From the NCBI RefSeq assembly GCF_002005225.1, contig NZ_CP019724.1, positions 6,769,001-6,833,000 on the forward strand: 64,000 bases of DNA, written 5' to 3'. The first letter of the stretch is position 1. The number at the start of each line of letters is the position of its first letter. Below, one piece after another: positions 25,713-34,200 of the stretch. Under the pieces are notes generated by a model that worked only from the letters and a program-made list of their open reading frames with translations, had not been told where the DNA came from and searched no databases. Source of the DNA: Streptomyces pactum (GTDB lineage Bacteria; Actinomycetota; Actinomycetes; Streptomycetales; Streptomycetaceae). The translations under genes were made by a program, and so were the position numbers.

Positions 25713-26477
25713 CTAGAACCGCCCGGCGCCCAGGTCCCGCGACACCGCGCGGGCGCAGTCCCGTACCGCCGCGACCAGCTCGGGCCGCAGCCCACCGTCC
25801 CGGCACAGCCGTTCCACGGCCCCGGTGATGCCGACCGCGCCGACCGGCATGCGTCTGCGGTCGTGGATCGGGGCGGCGATGGAGGCGACGCCCTCCCAGG
25901 TCTCCTCGACGTCGGCCGCGTAGCCACGCGCGCGCGTGATGTCCAGGATGTGCTCGAACCTGTCCGGCTCGCAGACGGTCCGGTCCGTGTACGCCTTGCG
26001 GTCGGCCTCCAGGGCCTCGCTGTGCGCCACCGGGTCGTAGGCCGACAGCACCTTGCCCAGTGCCGTGGAGTGCAGCGGCTGCATGGCGCCGATCTCCAGG
26101 ACCTGCCGGCTGTCGTCGGGCCGGAAGACGTGGTGCACGATCAGGACGCCCTGCTGGTGCAGGACGCCGAGGTGGACGCTCTCGCCGCTGGAGCGTGCCA
26201 GGTCGTCCGTCCACACCAGGGCGCGGGCCCGCAGCTCGTGCACGTCGAGGTACGTCGTGCCCAGGCGCAGCAGCTCGGCGCCCAACTGGTAGCGCCCGGA
26301 GGCGTCGTCCTGCTCGACGAAACCCTCGTGCTGGAGCGTGCGCAGGATGCCGTGTGCCGTGCCTTTGGCCAGACCCAGCGACGAGGCGATGTCCGACAGG
26401 CCGAGCCGCCGCTCGCCGCCCGCGAGCAGGCGCAGCATCGCGGCCGCCCGTTCGAGCGACTGGATGTTCCGTGCCAT
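25713..26477 (-). CDS. gylR: IclR-family regulator of glycerol genes, GylR
   Basis: This 254-residue protein starts at ATG 26477. The N-terminal winged helix (about 6-65) carries LSDIASSLGLAKGTAHGILR. The effector domain follows, with an EIGAMQPLHSTALGK segment and GITGAV near the C-terminus. Length and position directly upstream of glpF match GylR of S. coelicolor, which represses the gyl operon and its own gene until glycerol-3-phosphate builds up. A perfect 17-bp palindrome 53 bp upstream of its start and a related site before glpF fit that. Confidence 0.95.
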   Translation of the reverse strand: MARNIQSLERAAAMLRLLAGGERRLGLSDIASSLGLAKGTAHGILRTLQHEGFVEQDDASGRYQLGAELLRLGTTYLDVHELRARALVWTDDLARSSGESVHLGVLHQQGVLIVHHVFRPDDSRQVLEIGAMQPLHSTALGKVLSAYDPVAHSEALEADRKAYTDRTVCEPDRFEHILDITRARGYAADVEETWEGVASIAAPIHDRRRMPVGAVGITGAVERLCRDGGLRPELVAAVRDCARAVSRDLGAGRF

Positions 26478-26529
26478 CGACGTACTGCCTCCGTCCCCTT
26501 CGACTGCCGACCTCGGCGTCGCTGACGTC

Positions 26530-26546
26530 GTTCGGCAATGCCGAAC
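26530..26546. promoter_or_regulatory. Palindromic operator upstream of gylR
   Basis: GTTCGGCA-A-TGCCGAAC is a perfect 8-1-8 palindrome, 53 bp before the gylR start. Its core TTCGRCAATGCCGA recurs upstream of glpF, so it is the likely GylR autoregulatory site. Confidence 0.68.
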
Positions 26547-26748
26547 ACTACCGGTACAGGTCGACCTCCCGCTAATGGTCGGCGGGCAACTGTTGCACTC
26601 CGGCCACGTCCCGATGGCCCGTACCGCGCCCCCGGGGCCCGCGCACGCGGACCAACCCGCCGGCTGACCGGCCGACCGCCGGTCAGTCGTCAAGCAGCCG
26701 TCGACCGGCCACCCACCGGCCGCCCCCCGTCCCCGCTCCGACCCTTCC

Positions 26749-26821
26749 TGGACCGATCCCGGGCCTTTCCCGGACGGATCCCGGGCCCGATCCTGGACGG
26801 ATCCTGGACCGATCCGGGGCC
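26749..26821. repeat. Four overlapping 17-bp repeats in the metH leader region
   Basis: Four copies of YGGACSGATCCNGGRCC begin at 26749, 26771, 26794 and 26805; the last two overlap. Each contains a GATCC core with flanking GG/CC, so the tract can also fold on itself. It lies about 180-250 bp before metH. I searched the rest of 26547-27001 by eye for cobalamin- or SAM-riboswitch landmarks and found none. Confidence 0.65.
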
Positions 26822-27001
26822 GAAACGTCACTCCTTCGGCGGGCGTCCGGCCCCGCCATACTCGTCCGTCTCGTGGACGCCTCGAACATCAGCCCCCGGT
26901 CCCGGCTACCCTGGCGACGTGCGTTCACCTCCGGGACGTCCCCCGCGGACGGCACCGGGCAGCGCAAAGCCGACAGCCGTCGCATCCTAGGGAGCCCTTT
27001 C

Positions 27002-30000
27002 ATGGCCTCGTCGCCATCCACCCCGTCCGCCGACACCCGGACCCGTGTGTCCGCCCTCCGCGAGGCACTCGCCACCCGTGTGGTGGTCGCCGACGGTGCG
27101 ATGGGCACCATGCTGCAGGCGCAGAACCCCACCCTCGACGACTTCCAGCAGTTGGAGGGGTGCAACGAGGTCCTGAACCTGACGCGGCCCGACATCGTGC
27201 GGTCGGTGCACGAGGAGTACTTCGCGGTCGGTGTGGACTGCGTGGAGACGAACACCTTCGGTGCGAATCACTCGGCGCTGGGGGAGTACGACATCCCCGA
27301 GCGTGTGCACGAGCTGTCGGAGGCGGGAGCACGGGTGGCCCGTGAGGTGGCCGACGAGTTCGCCGCGCGCGACGGCCGGCAGCGCTGGGTCCTGGGATCG
27401 ATGGGCCCCGGCACGAAGCTCCCGACGCTCGGGCACGCCCCCTACACCGTCCTGCGCGACGCCTACCAGCGCAACGCCGAGGGCCTGGTCGCCGGCGGCG
27501 CCGACGCGCTGCTGGTGGAGACCACACAGGACCTCCTGCAGACCAAGGCCTCGGTGCTGGGCGCCCGGCGCGCCCTGGACGCCCTGGGCCTCGACCTGCC
27601 GGTGATCTGCTCGGTGACCGTGGAGACGACCGGCACCATGCTCCTCGGCTCCGAGATCGGCGCCGCGCTCACCGCGCTGGAGCCGCTGGGCATCGACATG
27701 ATCGGCCTGAACTGCGCGACCGGCCCGGCCGAGATGAGCGAGCACCTGCGCTACCTGGCCCGCCACTCCCGCGTCCCGCTGTCCTGCATGCCGAACGCAG
27801 GTCTGCCGGTCCTGGGCAAGGACGGCGCCCACTACCCGCTGACGGCACCGGAGCTGGCCGACGCGCAGGAGACCTTCGTGCGCGAGTACGGCCTGTCCCT
27901 GGTCGGCGGCTGCTGCGGCACCACCCCCGAGCACCTGCGCCAGGTCGTGGAGCGGGTGCGCGGCACCGCCCCGAGCGAGCGCGACCCGCGGCCCGAGCCG
28001 GGCGCGGCCTCCCTCTACCAGAGCGTGCCGTTCCGGCAGGACACCTCCTACCTGGCCATCGGCGAGCGGACGAACGCCAACGGGTCGAAGAAGTTCCGTG
28101 AGGCGATGCTGGAGGGCCGCTGGGACGACTGCGTCGAGATGGCCCGCGACCAGATCCGTGAGGGCGCGCACATGCTGGACCTGTGCGTGGACTACGTGGG
28201 CCGTGACGGCGTGGCCGACATGGAGGAACTGGCCGGGCGTTTCGCGACCGCCTCGACGCTCCCGATCGTGCTGGACTCCACCGAGGTCGACGTGTTGCGG
28301 GCCGGGCTGGAGAAGCTCGGCGGCCGCGCGGTCATCAACTCCGTCAACTACGAGGACGGCGCCGGCCCCGAGTCCCGCTTCGCGCGCGTCACCGAGCTGG
28401 CCCGCGAGCACGGGGCGGCGCTCATCGCGCTGACCATCGACGAGGAGGGCCAGGCCCGCACCGCCGAGAAGAAGGTCGAGATCGCCGAACGGCTGATCGA
28501 CGACCTGACGGGCAACTGGGGCATCCACGAGTCGGACATCCTCGTCGACTGCCTGACCTTCACCATCTGCACCGGCCAGGAGGAGTCCCGCAAGGACGGC
28601 ATCGCCACCATCGAGGGCATTCGCGAGCTGAAGCGGCGTCACCCCGACGTGCAGACCACCCTCGGCCTGTCGAACATCTCCTTCGGCCTCAACCCGGCCG
28701 CCCGCATCCTGCTCAACTCCGTCTTCCTGGACGAGTGCGTCAAGGCGGGCCTGGACTCGGCGATCGTGCACGCCTCGAAGATCCTGCCGATCGCCCGCTT
28801 CGACGAGGAGCAGGTCACCACCGCCCTGGACCTCATCCACGACCGCCGCCGAGAGGGTTATGACCCGCTGCAGAAGCTGATGGCGCTCTTCGAGGGCGCC
28901 ACGGCCAAATCGCTGCGGGCCTCCAAGGCCGAGGAGTTGGCCGCCCTTCCGCTGGACGAGCGGCTCAAGCGCCGGATCATCGACGGCGAGAAGAACGGCC
29001 TGGAGCAGGACCTGGAGGACGCCCTCCGGGAGCGCCCGGCCCTCGACATCGTCAACGAGACCCTGCTCGACGGCATGAAGGTGGTCGGCGAGCTGTTCGG
29101 TTCCGGCCAGATGCAGCTCCCCTTCGTGCTCCAGTCCGCCGAGGTCATGAAGACCGCGGTGGCCCATCTGGAGCCGCACATGGAGAAGACGGACGACGAG
29201 GGCAAGGGCACCATCGTGCTCGCCACCGTCCGCGGCGACGTCCACGACATCGGCAAGAACCTCGTCGACATCATCCTGTCCAACAACGGCTACACGGTCG
29301 TCAACCTCGGCATCAAGCAGCCGGTCTCCGCCATCCTGGAGGCGGCCGACGAGCACCGGGCGGACGTCATCGGCATGTCCGGGCTTCTGGTCAAGTCCAC
29401 GGTGATCATGAAGGAGAACCTGGAGGAGCTCAACCAGCGCAAGCTGGCCGCCGACTACCCCGTGATCCTGGGCGGCGCGGCCCTCACCCGCGCCTACGTC
29501 GAGCAGGACCTGCACGAGATCTACGACGGCGAGGTCCGCTACGCCCGCGACGCCTTCGAGGGCCTGCGCCTGATGGACGCCCTGATCGGCATCAAACGCG
29601 GTGTGCCCGGCGCCAAGCTGCCCGAACTTCGCCGGCGCCGGGTCCGCGCGGCCACCGTGGAGGTCGAGGAACGCCCCGAGGAGGGGCACGTCCGTTCCGA
29701 CGTCGCCGTCGACAACCCGGTCCCCGAGCCGCCCTTCCGCGGCACCCGCGTCGTCAAGGGCATCCAGCTCAAGGAGTACGCCTCCTGGCTCGACGAGGGT
29801 GCCCTCTTCAAGGGCCAGTGGGGCCTGAAGCAGGCACGCACCGGCGAGGGACCCTCGTACGAGGAACTCGTCGAGACCGAGGGCCGGCCGCGGCTGCGCG
29901 GCCTCCTCGACCGGCTCCAGACGGAGAACCTGCTGGAAGCGGCCGTGGTCTACGGCTACTTCCCCTGCGTCTCCAAGGACGACGACCTGATCGTCCTCGA

Positions 30001-30514
30001 CGAGGCCGGCAACGAGCGCACCCGGTTCACTTTCCCCCGCCAGCGGCGCGGCCGGCGCCTGTGCCTGGCCGACTTCTTCCGCCCGGAGGAGTCCGGCGAG
30101 ACGGACGTCGTCGGCTTCCAGGTCGTCACCGTCGGCTCCCGCATCGGCGAGGAGACGGCCCGCATGTTCCAGGCCGACGCCTATCGCGACTACCTCGAAC
30201 TGCACGGCCTGTCCGTACAGCTCGCCGAGGCCCTCGCCGAGTACTGGCACGCCCGCGTCCGCTCCGAACTCGGCTTCGCCGGGGAGGACCCGGCCGAGAT
30301 GGAGGACATGTTCGCCCTGAAGTACCGGGGCGCCCGCTTCTCCCTCGGCTACGGCGCCTGCCCGGACCTGGAGGACCGCGCGAAGATCGCCGCCCTCCTC
30401 GAACCGGAGCGCATCGGTGTGCACCTGTCGGAGGAGTTCCAGCTCCACCCCGAGCAGTCCACCGACGCCATCGTCATCCACCACCCGGAGGCGAAGTACT
30501 TCAACGCCCGCTGA
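27002..30514 (+). CDS. metH: Cobalamin-dependent methionine synthase
   Basis: This 1170-residue cytoplasmic enzyme transfers the methyl group of 5-methyltetrahydrofolate through cobalamin to homocysteine. Modules run in the usual order. The homocysteine domain (about 20-320) has zinc ligands Cys238, Cys304 and Cys305. The folate domain (about 340-610) contains IGERTNANGSKKF. Next come the cap and cobalamin domain with DVHDIG (His748 as the lower cobalt ligand) and the C-terminal reactivation domain with RFSLGYGACPDLEDR. ATG 27002 gives the normal length; the frame is open further upstream but without a good start. It has a long leader of about 450 bp after the gylR operator. Confidence 0.97.
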   Translation: MASSPSTPSADTRTRVSALREALATRVVVADGAMGTMLQAQNPTLDDFQQLEGCNEVLNLTRPDIVRSVHEEYFAVGVDCVETNTFGANHSALGEYDIPERVHELSEAGARVAREVADEFAARDGRQRWVLGSMGPGTKLPTLGHAPYTVLRDAYQRNAEGLVAGGADALLVETTQDLLQTKASVLGARRALDALGLDLPVICSVTVETTGTMLLGSEIGAALTALEPLGIDMIGLNCATGPAEMSEHLRYLARHSRVPLSCMPNAGLPVLGKDGAHYPLTAPELADAQETFVREYGLSLVGGCCGTTPEHLRQVVERVRGTAPSERDPRPEPGAASLYQSVPFRQDTSYLAIGERTNANGSKKFREAMLEGRWDDCVEMARDQIREGAHMLDLCVDYVGRDGVADMEELAGRFATASTLPIVLDSTEVDVLRAGLEKLGGRAVINSVNYEDGAGPESRFARVTELAREHGAALIALTIDEEGQARTAEKKVEIAERLIDDLTGNWGIHESDILVDCLTFTICTGQEESRKDGIATIEGIRELKRRHPDVQTTLGLSNISFGLNPAARILLNSVFLDECVKAGLDSAIVHASKILPIARFDEEQVTTALDLIHDRRREGYDPLQKLMALFEGATAKSLRASKAEELAALPLDERLKRRIIDGEKNGLEQDLEDALRERPALDIVNETLLDGMKVVGELFGSGQMQLPFVLQSAEVMKTAVAHLEPHMEKTDDEGKGTIVLATVRGDVHDIGKNLVDIILSNNGYTVVNLGIKQPVSAILEAADEHRADVIGMSGLLVKSTVIMKENLEELNQRKLAADYPVILGGAALTRAYVEQDLHEIYDGEVRYARDAFEGLRLMDALIGIKRGVPGAKLPELRRRRVRAATVEVEERPEEGHVRSDVAVDNPVPEPPFRGTRVVKGIQLKEYASWLDEGALFKGQWGLKQARTGEGPSYEELVETEGRPRLRGLLDRLQTENLLEAAVVYGYFPCVSKDDDLIVLDEAGNERTRFTFPRQRRGRRLCLADFFRPEESGETDVVGFQVVTVGSRIGEETARMFQADAYRDYLELHGLSVQLAEALAEYWHARVRSELGFAGEDPAEMEDMFALKYRGARFSLGYGACPDLEDRAKIAALLEPERIGVHLSEEFQLHPEQSTDAIVIHHPEAKYFNAR

Positions 30515-30587
30515 GGCCCCCGTAGCCGCCGCACGAGCCACACCAGGCGTTCTCGACCCGTACGTCGTACACTGGTCGGTCCACCGC

Positions 30588-30616
30588 AGGCCGGTTCCCC
30601 TCGTGGGAACCGGCCT
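30588..30616 (+). terminator. Hairpin between metH and the HAD phosphatase gene
   Basis: A perfect 12-bp stem, AGGCCGGTTCCC (30588-30599) with GGGAACCGGCCT (30605-30616), has a 5-base loop. It is 73 bp after metH and 26 bp before the next start. It could end metH transcription or lie in the 5' leader of the HAD gene. No T-run follows. Confidence 0.65.
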
Positions 30617-30642
30617 CATCGTCCCTTCAAGGAGGTACGTGG

Positions 30643-31344
30643 ATGACCAGTACGGTCCCCGCGCTCGGAACCCGTACGGCCGAAGGCTCCGCCCTGCAGG
30701 CAGTGCTCCTCGACATGGACGGCACCCTGGTGGACACCGAGGGCTTCTGGTGGGACGTCGAGGTCGAGGTCTTCGCCTCCCTCGGTCACACCCTGGACGA
30801 CTCCTGGCGCCACGTGGTCGTCGGCGGCCCGATGAGCCGCAGCGCCGGCTTCCTGATCGAGGCCACCGGGGCCGGCATCACGCTCGCCGAACTCAGCGTG
30901 CTGCTCAACGACGGCTTCGAGAAGCGCATCGGCCGTGCCCTGCCGCTCATGCCGGGAGCCGCCCGGCTGCTCGCGGAACTCTCCGCGCACGAGATCCCCA
31001 CGGCCCTGGTCTCCGCCTCGCACCGGCGCATCATCGACCGCGTGCTGACCTCGCTGGGCCCCCAGTACTTCGGCCTCACCGTCGCCGGTGACGAGGTGCC
31101 GCGCACCAAGCCCCACCCGGACCCGTACCTGGCCGCCGCGGCCGGCCTGGGAGTGGACCCGGCCCGGTGCGCCGTCGTGGAGGACACGGCGACCGGGGTC
31201 GCCGCCGCGGAGGCAGCCGGCTGCCACGTCGTGGCCGTGCCCTCGGTCGCTCCCATCACCCCGGCCGTCCGGCGCACGGTGGTCGGTTCCCTGGAAGAGG
31301 TGGACCTGACATTTCTGCGCGGTCTGATGACACAAATGCGCTAG
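30643..31344 (+). CDS. HAD-superfamily phosphatase
   Basis: This 233-residue hydrolase starts at ATG 30643 behind AAGGAGG. Motif I is LDMDGTLVDTE (nucleophile Asp about 24). Motif II is the Ser in ALVSASHRR. Motif III is the Lys in RTKPHPDPY, and motif IV is VVEDTATGVAAAEAAG. The helical cap after motif I places it in the beta-phosphoglucomutase/phosphoglycolate phosphatase type. The substrate is not predictable. It is downstream of metH in the same direction, separated by a hairpin. Confidence 0.87.
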   Translation: MTSTVPALGTRTAEGSALQAVLLDMDGTLVDTEGFWWDVEVEVFASLGHTLDDSWRHVVVGGPMSRSAGFLIEATGAGITLAELSVLLNDGFEKRIGRALPLMPGAARLLAELSAHEIPTALVSASHRRIIDRVLTSLGPQYFGLTVAGDEVPRTKPHPDPYLAAAAGLGVDPARCAVVEDTATGVAAAEAAGCHVVAVPSVAPITPAVRRTVVGSLEEVDLTFLRGLMTQMR

Positions 31345-31787
31345 CCGTTCACCCAGCGTGCAGCGGCGTTAACGCGGCAATTCCGGGAACGGCCGAGCGA
31401 GACCACGCGGCGCGCGCGACGGGGTAATTCCGCCGCTCCGGATGGCCGAATTCCGGCACCTACCGGCAGAAGCCGTTGTGTGACGTTCGACACGTTGTCA
31501 GGGGTCGACAGGGGGGCCCGGGTGTGCCTTCTCGCACCTGGCGAACGTTGTCGAGGTGCCCTTGTGTCCTGATTGGTGAAACCCTGCACGAATCCTTCCA
31601 CTGTCGGGTTTTCGGTGTGTCCACACCCGGTTTCGCTCTGTGATGAGTCCTCAACTCCGGTGGCTGCGAGACCCAGTGCGAGCGCGGACTAATCTCGTCG
31701 CGAGAACATCGGCCACTATCCCCGTGATCCGCCGCGACACCCCTGCATGCCGGATACACGGACCGACAGCTCTGGAGAAACTCGAGC
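31345..31787. other. Intergenic region upstream of the binding-protein gene (443 bp)
   Basis: This stretch is less GC-rich than its surroundings and should contain the promoter of the lipoprotein gene. A 6-bp inverted repeat (GCACCT at 31534 with AGGTGC at 31554) is the only symmetric element I noticed. I see no supported gene or RNA. TCTGGAG at 31771-31777 is the probable ribosome-binding site of the next gene. Confidence 0.5.
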
Positions 31788-33389
31788 ATGAACCGCAAGA
31801 CTTTGGTGCTGCCGGCCGTCGTCGGCCTGCTCGCGCCGGTGCTCGCCGCCTGCGGTGGGTCCGACAGCGGCAGCGGCGGGGACGCGATCGTCGTCGGCAC
31901 CACGGACCGGTTCACCGCCTCGGAGGAGGCACCCGCGCCCCTCGACCCGGCGTACGCCTACGATGTCGGCTCCTGGAACATCCTGCGTCAGACCACGCAG
32001 ACCCTGATGGTCCAGCCCCGCGGCGACGGTGAACCCGTGCCCGAGGCCGCCGAGAAGTGCGGATTCACCGATACCGGCAACGAGCGCTACGCCTGCACCC
32101 TGCGCGACGGCCTGAAGTTCGCGAACGGCGACCCCGTCACCGCGGAGGACGTGAAGTTCTCCATCGAACGCGCCCTGTCCATCGAGGCCGACAGCCAGGT
32201 GTTCGCGCTGCTGTCGACCGTCGACACCATCGAGACGCAGGGCGACCGCGAGGTCATCTTCCACCTCAAGACCGCCGACGCCACCTTCCCGTTCAAGCTG
32301 TCGACCCCGGTCGCGGGCATCGTCAACCCGGACGACTACGAGAAGGGCAAGCTGCGCGAGGGCTTCGAGCTGGACGGTTCCGGCCCGTACACCATGAAGG
32401 CCGAGGTCGAGAACAACGAGATGACCAAGGCCGTGTTCACCAAGAACCCCCATTACAAGGGGAGTCTGAAGGTGAACAACGACAAGGTCGAGATGGTGTC
32501 GTTCGAGGACGCCGACGCCATGGGCGCCGCGCTCGACAAGGGTGACATCGACGTGATGACCCGTGCGATGACGCCGGACCAGATCCGTAAGCTCTCCAAC
32601 GCCACGGACGGCGACGTCGACCTGGTCGAGGTGGCCGGCCTCGAGATCCGCTACCTGGCCTTCAACACGGAGGCGCCTACGGTGCGGGACAAGGCCGTCC
32701 GCAAGGCGATGGCCCAGCTCATCAACCGCAGCGAACTCGTCTCCGAGGTCTACGGCTCCCAGGCCGAACCGCTGTACTCGATGGTCCCGGCCAGCATCAC
32801 CGGTCACTCCAACTCGTTCTTCAACACGTACGGCGACCCGAGCGTGGACAAGGCCAAGGGGATGCTGGAGGACGCGGGCGTCAAGACGCCGGTGAAGCTC
32901 ACGATGCACTACACGACGGACCACTACGGTGCCGCGACCAAGCAGGAGTTCGAGGAGCTGCAGAAGCAGCTCAACGAGAGCGGTCTCTTCGAGGTCGACA
33001 TCAAGGGCACGCCCTGGGACAAGTTCCGCCCGGCGGAACTGAAGGGCGAGTACGACGTCTTCGGGATGGGCTGGTTCCCCGACTTCCCGGACGCGGACAG
33101 CTTCATCGCGCCGTTCCTCGACAAGGACAACACCCTCAACTCGCCGTACGCGAACCCGGAGATCATCAACACCCTGATCCCCGAGTCCCGTCGCGAGGCC
33201 GACCGGCTCTCCGCCGTGGACAGCCTCACCGAGATCCAGGACATCACCGCCGCCGACGTCCCGATGATCCCGCTGTGGCAGGGCAAGCAGTACGTCGCCG
33301 CCCGCGACGACGTCACGGGCACGGCCTACGTCCTCAACTCCTCCTCGTCGCTCCAGCTCTGGGAACTGGGCCGGGGTGTGAGCGGCTGA
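31788..33389 (+). CDS. Family 5 ABC-transporter substrate-binding lipoprotein
   Basis: This 533-residue exported lipoprotein has lipobox LAAC with acylated Cys22, followed by a Gly/Ser-rich linker. Family 5 (oligopeptide/nickel-type) features include CTLRDGLKFANGDPVTAEDV, then SIERAL and a C-terminal ADVPMIPLWQGKQY segment. It would sit on the outer face of the membrane and hand a peptide or similar ligand to a permease. No permease or ATPase gene lies nearby, so it is an orphan binding protein here. A strong shared terminator follows. Confidence 0.9.
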   Translation: MNRKTLVLPAVVGLLAPVLAACGGSDSGSGGDAIVVGTTDRFTASEEAPAPLDPAYAYDVGSWNILRQTTQTLMVQPRGDGEPVPEAAEKCGFTDTGNERYACTLRDGLKFANGDPVTAEDVKFSIERALSIEADSQVFALLSTVDTIETQGDREVIFHLKTADATFPFKLSTPVAGIVNPDDYEKGKLREGFELDGSGPYTMKAEVENNEMTKAVFTKNPHYKGSLKVNNDKVEMVSFEDADAMGAALDKGDIDVMTRAMTPDQIRKLSNATDGDVDLVEVAGLEIRYLAFNTEAPTVRDKAVRKAMAQLINRSELVSEVYGSQAEPLYSMVPASITGHSNSFFNTYGDPSVDKAKGMLEDAGVKTPVKLTMHYTTDHYGAATKQEFEELQKQLNESGLFEVDIKGTPWDKFRPAELKGEYDVFGMGWFPDFPDADSFIAPFLDKDNTLNSPYANPEIINTLIPESRREADRLSAVDSLTEIQDITAADVPMIPLWQGKQYVAARDDVTGTAYVLNSSSSLQLWELGRGVSG

Positions 33390-33407
33390 CGCCCCACCGG
33401 ACACAGC

Positions 33408-33449
33408 CCGAAGGGCGCCCTCTTCTCGTCGGAAGAGGGCGCCCTTCGG
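33408..33449. terminator. Bidirectional terminator with 18-bp stem
   Basis: CCGAAGGGCGCCCTCTTC (33408-33425) pairs perfectly with GAAGAGGGCGCCCTTCGG (33432-33449), with a 6-base loop. It lies between the binding-protein gene and the convergent response regulator gene. Confidence 0.93.
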
Positions 33450-33514
33450 GGTTCGTGCCTATCGTGGGCCGTACGGGTGCCGTACGCGTCGAGGCCGGCG
33501 CCCGTACGAGCGGC

Positions 33515-34186
33515 CTACTGCGCGCCGGGGCGGACCAGACCGCTCTCGTAGGCGTACACCGCGGCCTGCACCCGGTCGCGCAGGCCCAGCTTGGTCAGCA
33601 CGTGGCCCACGTGCGTCTTGACGGTGGTCTCGCTCACGAAGAGGTCGGCGGCGATCTCCGCGTTGGACAGGCCGCGGGCCACCAGCTTCAGCACCTCCAC
33701 CTCACGCTCGGTCAGCGTGTGCAGGGTGTCCGGCACCGGCTCGTCGCCGGAGGGCAGATGCGTGGCGTACTTGTCGAGCAGCCGCCGGGTGATGCTCGGC
33801 GCGAGCATCGCCTCGCCGTTCGCCACCACGCGGATCGCCTGCACCAGCTCGTTGGCCGGGGCGTCCTTCAGCAGGAAGCCGCTGGCGCCCGCCTTCAACG
33901 CCTCCACCACGTACTCGTCGAGGTCGAAGGTGGTCAGTACCAGCACCTTCGCCGGACCGTCCCGCTCGGGCCCGGTGATCTGCCGGGTCGCCTCCACACC
34001 GTCCATCCGCGGCATGCGGATGTCCATCAGCACCACATCGGGCTGCAGGGCCCGCACTTGGTCGAGTGCCTGGAGGCCGTCTCCGGCCTCGCCGACGACC
34101 GCGAGGTCCTGCTCGGCCTCAAGAATCATCCGGAAGCCGGTGCGCAGCAGCGGCTGGTCGTCGACCAGTAGGACGCGGATGGCCAC
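33515..34186 (-). CDS. NarL/LuxR-type response regulator
   Basis: This 223-residue protein starts at GTG 34186 behind GAAGGAG. The receiver domain (about 1-120) has acidic DD at 9-10, phosphoacceptor Asp55 in VVLMDIRMPRMDG, and the conserved Lys in GFLLKDAP. The C-terminal LuxR-type helix-turn-helix (about 150-215) contains LTEREVEVLKLVARGLSNAE. No sensor kinase gene is next to it in this window. It starts only 14 bp after the RecB-like nuclease stop, so the two are probably cotranscribed. Confidence 0.92.
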   Translation of the reverse strand: MAIRVLLVDDQPLLRTGFRMILEAEQDLAVVGEAGDGLQALDQVRALQPDVVLMDIRMPRMDGVEATRQITGPERDGPAKVLVLTTFDLDEYVVEALKAGASGFLLKDAPANELVQAIRVVANGEAMLAPSITRRLLDKYATHLPSGDEPVPDTLHTLTEREVEVLKLVARGLSNAEIAADLFVSETTVKTHVGHVLTKLGLRDRVQAAVYAYESGLVRPGAQ

Positions 34187-34200
34187 GTAAGTCTCCTTCG

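Noticed and set aside
26547..27001. Possible cobalamin or SAM riboswitch before metH
   Set aside because: I could not find the expected conserved boxes or fold. Only the GATCC repeats are evident.
26987..30619. A very long open reading frame antisense to metH
   Set aside because: High third-position GC in the real gene leaves stops rare on the other strand. The translation has no recognisable domain and the plus-strand frame is unmistakably MetH.
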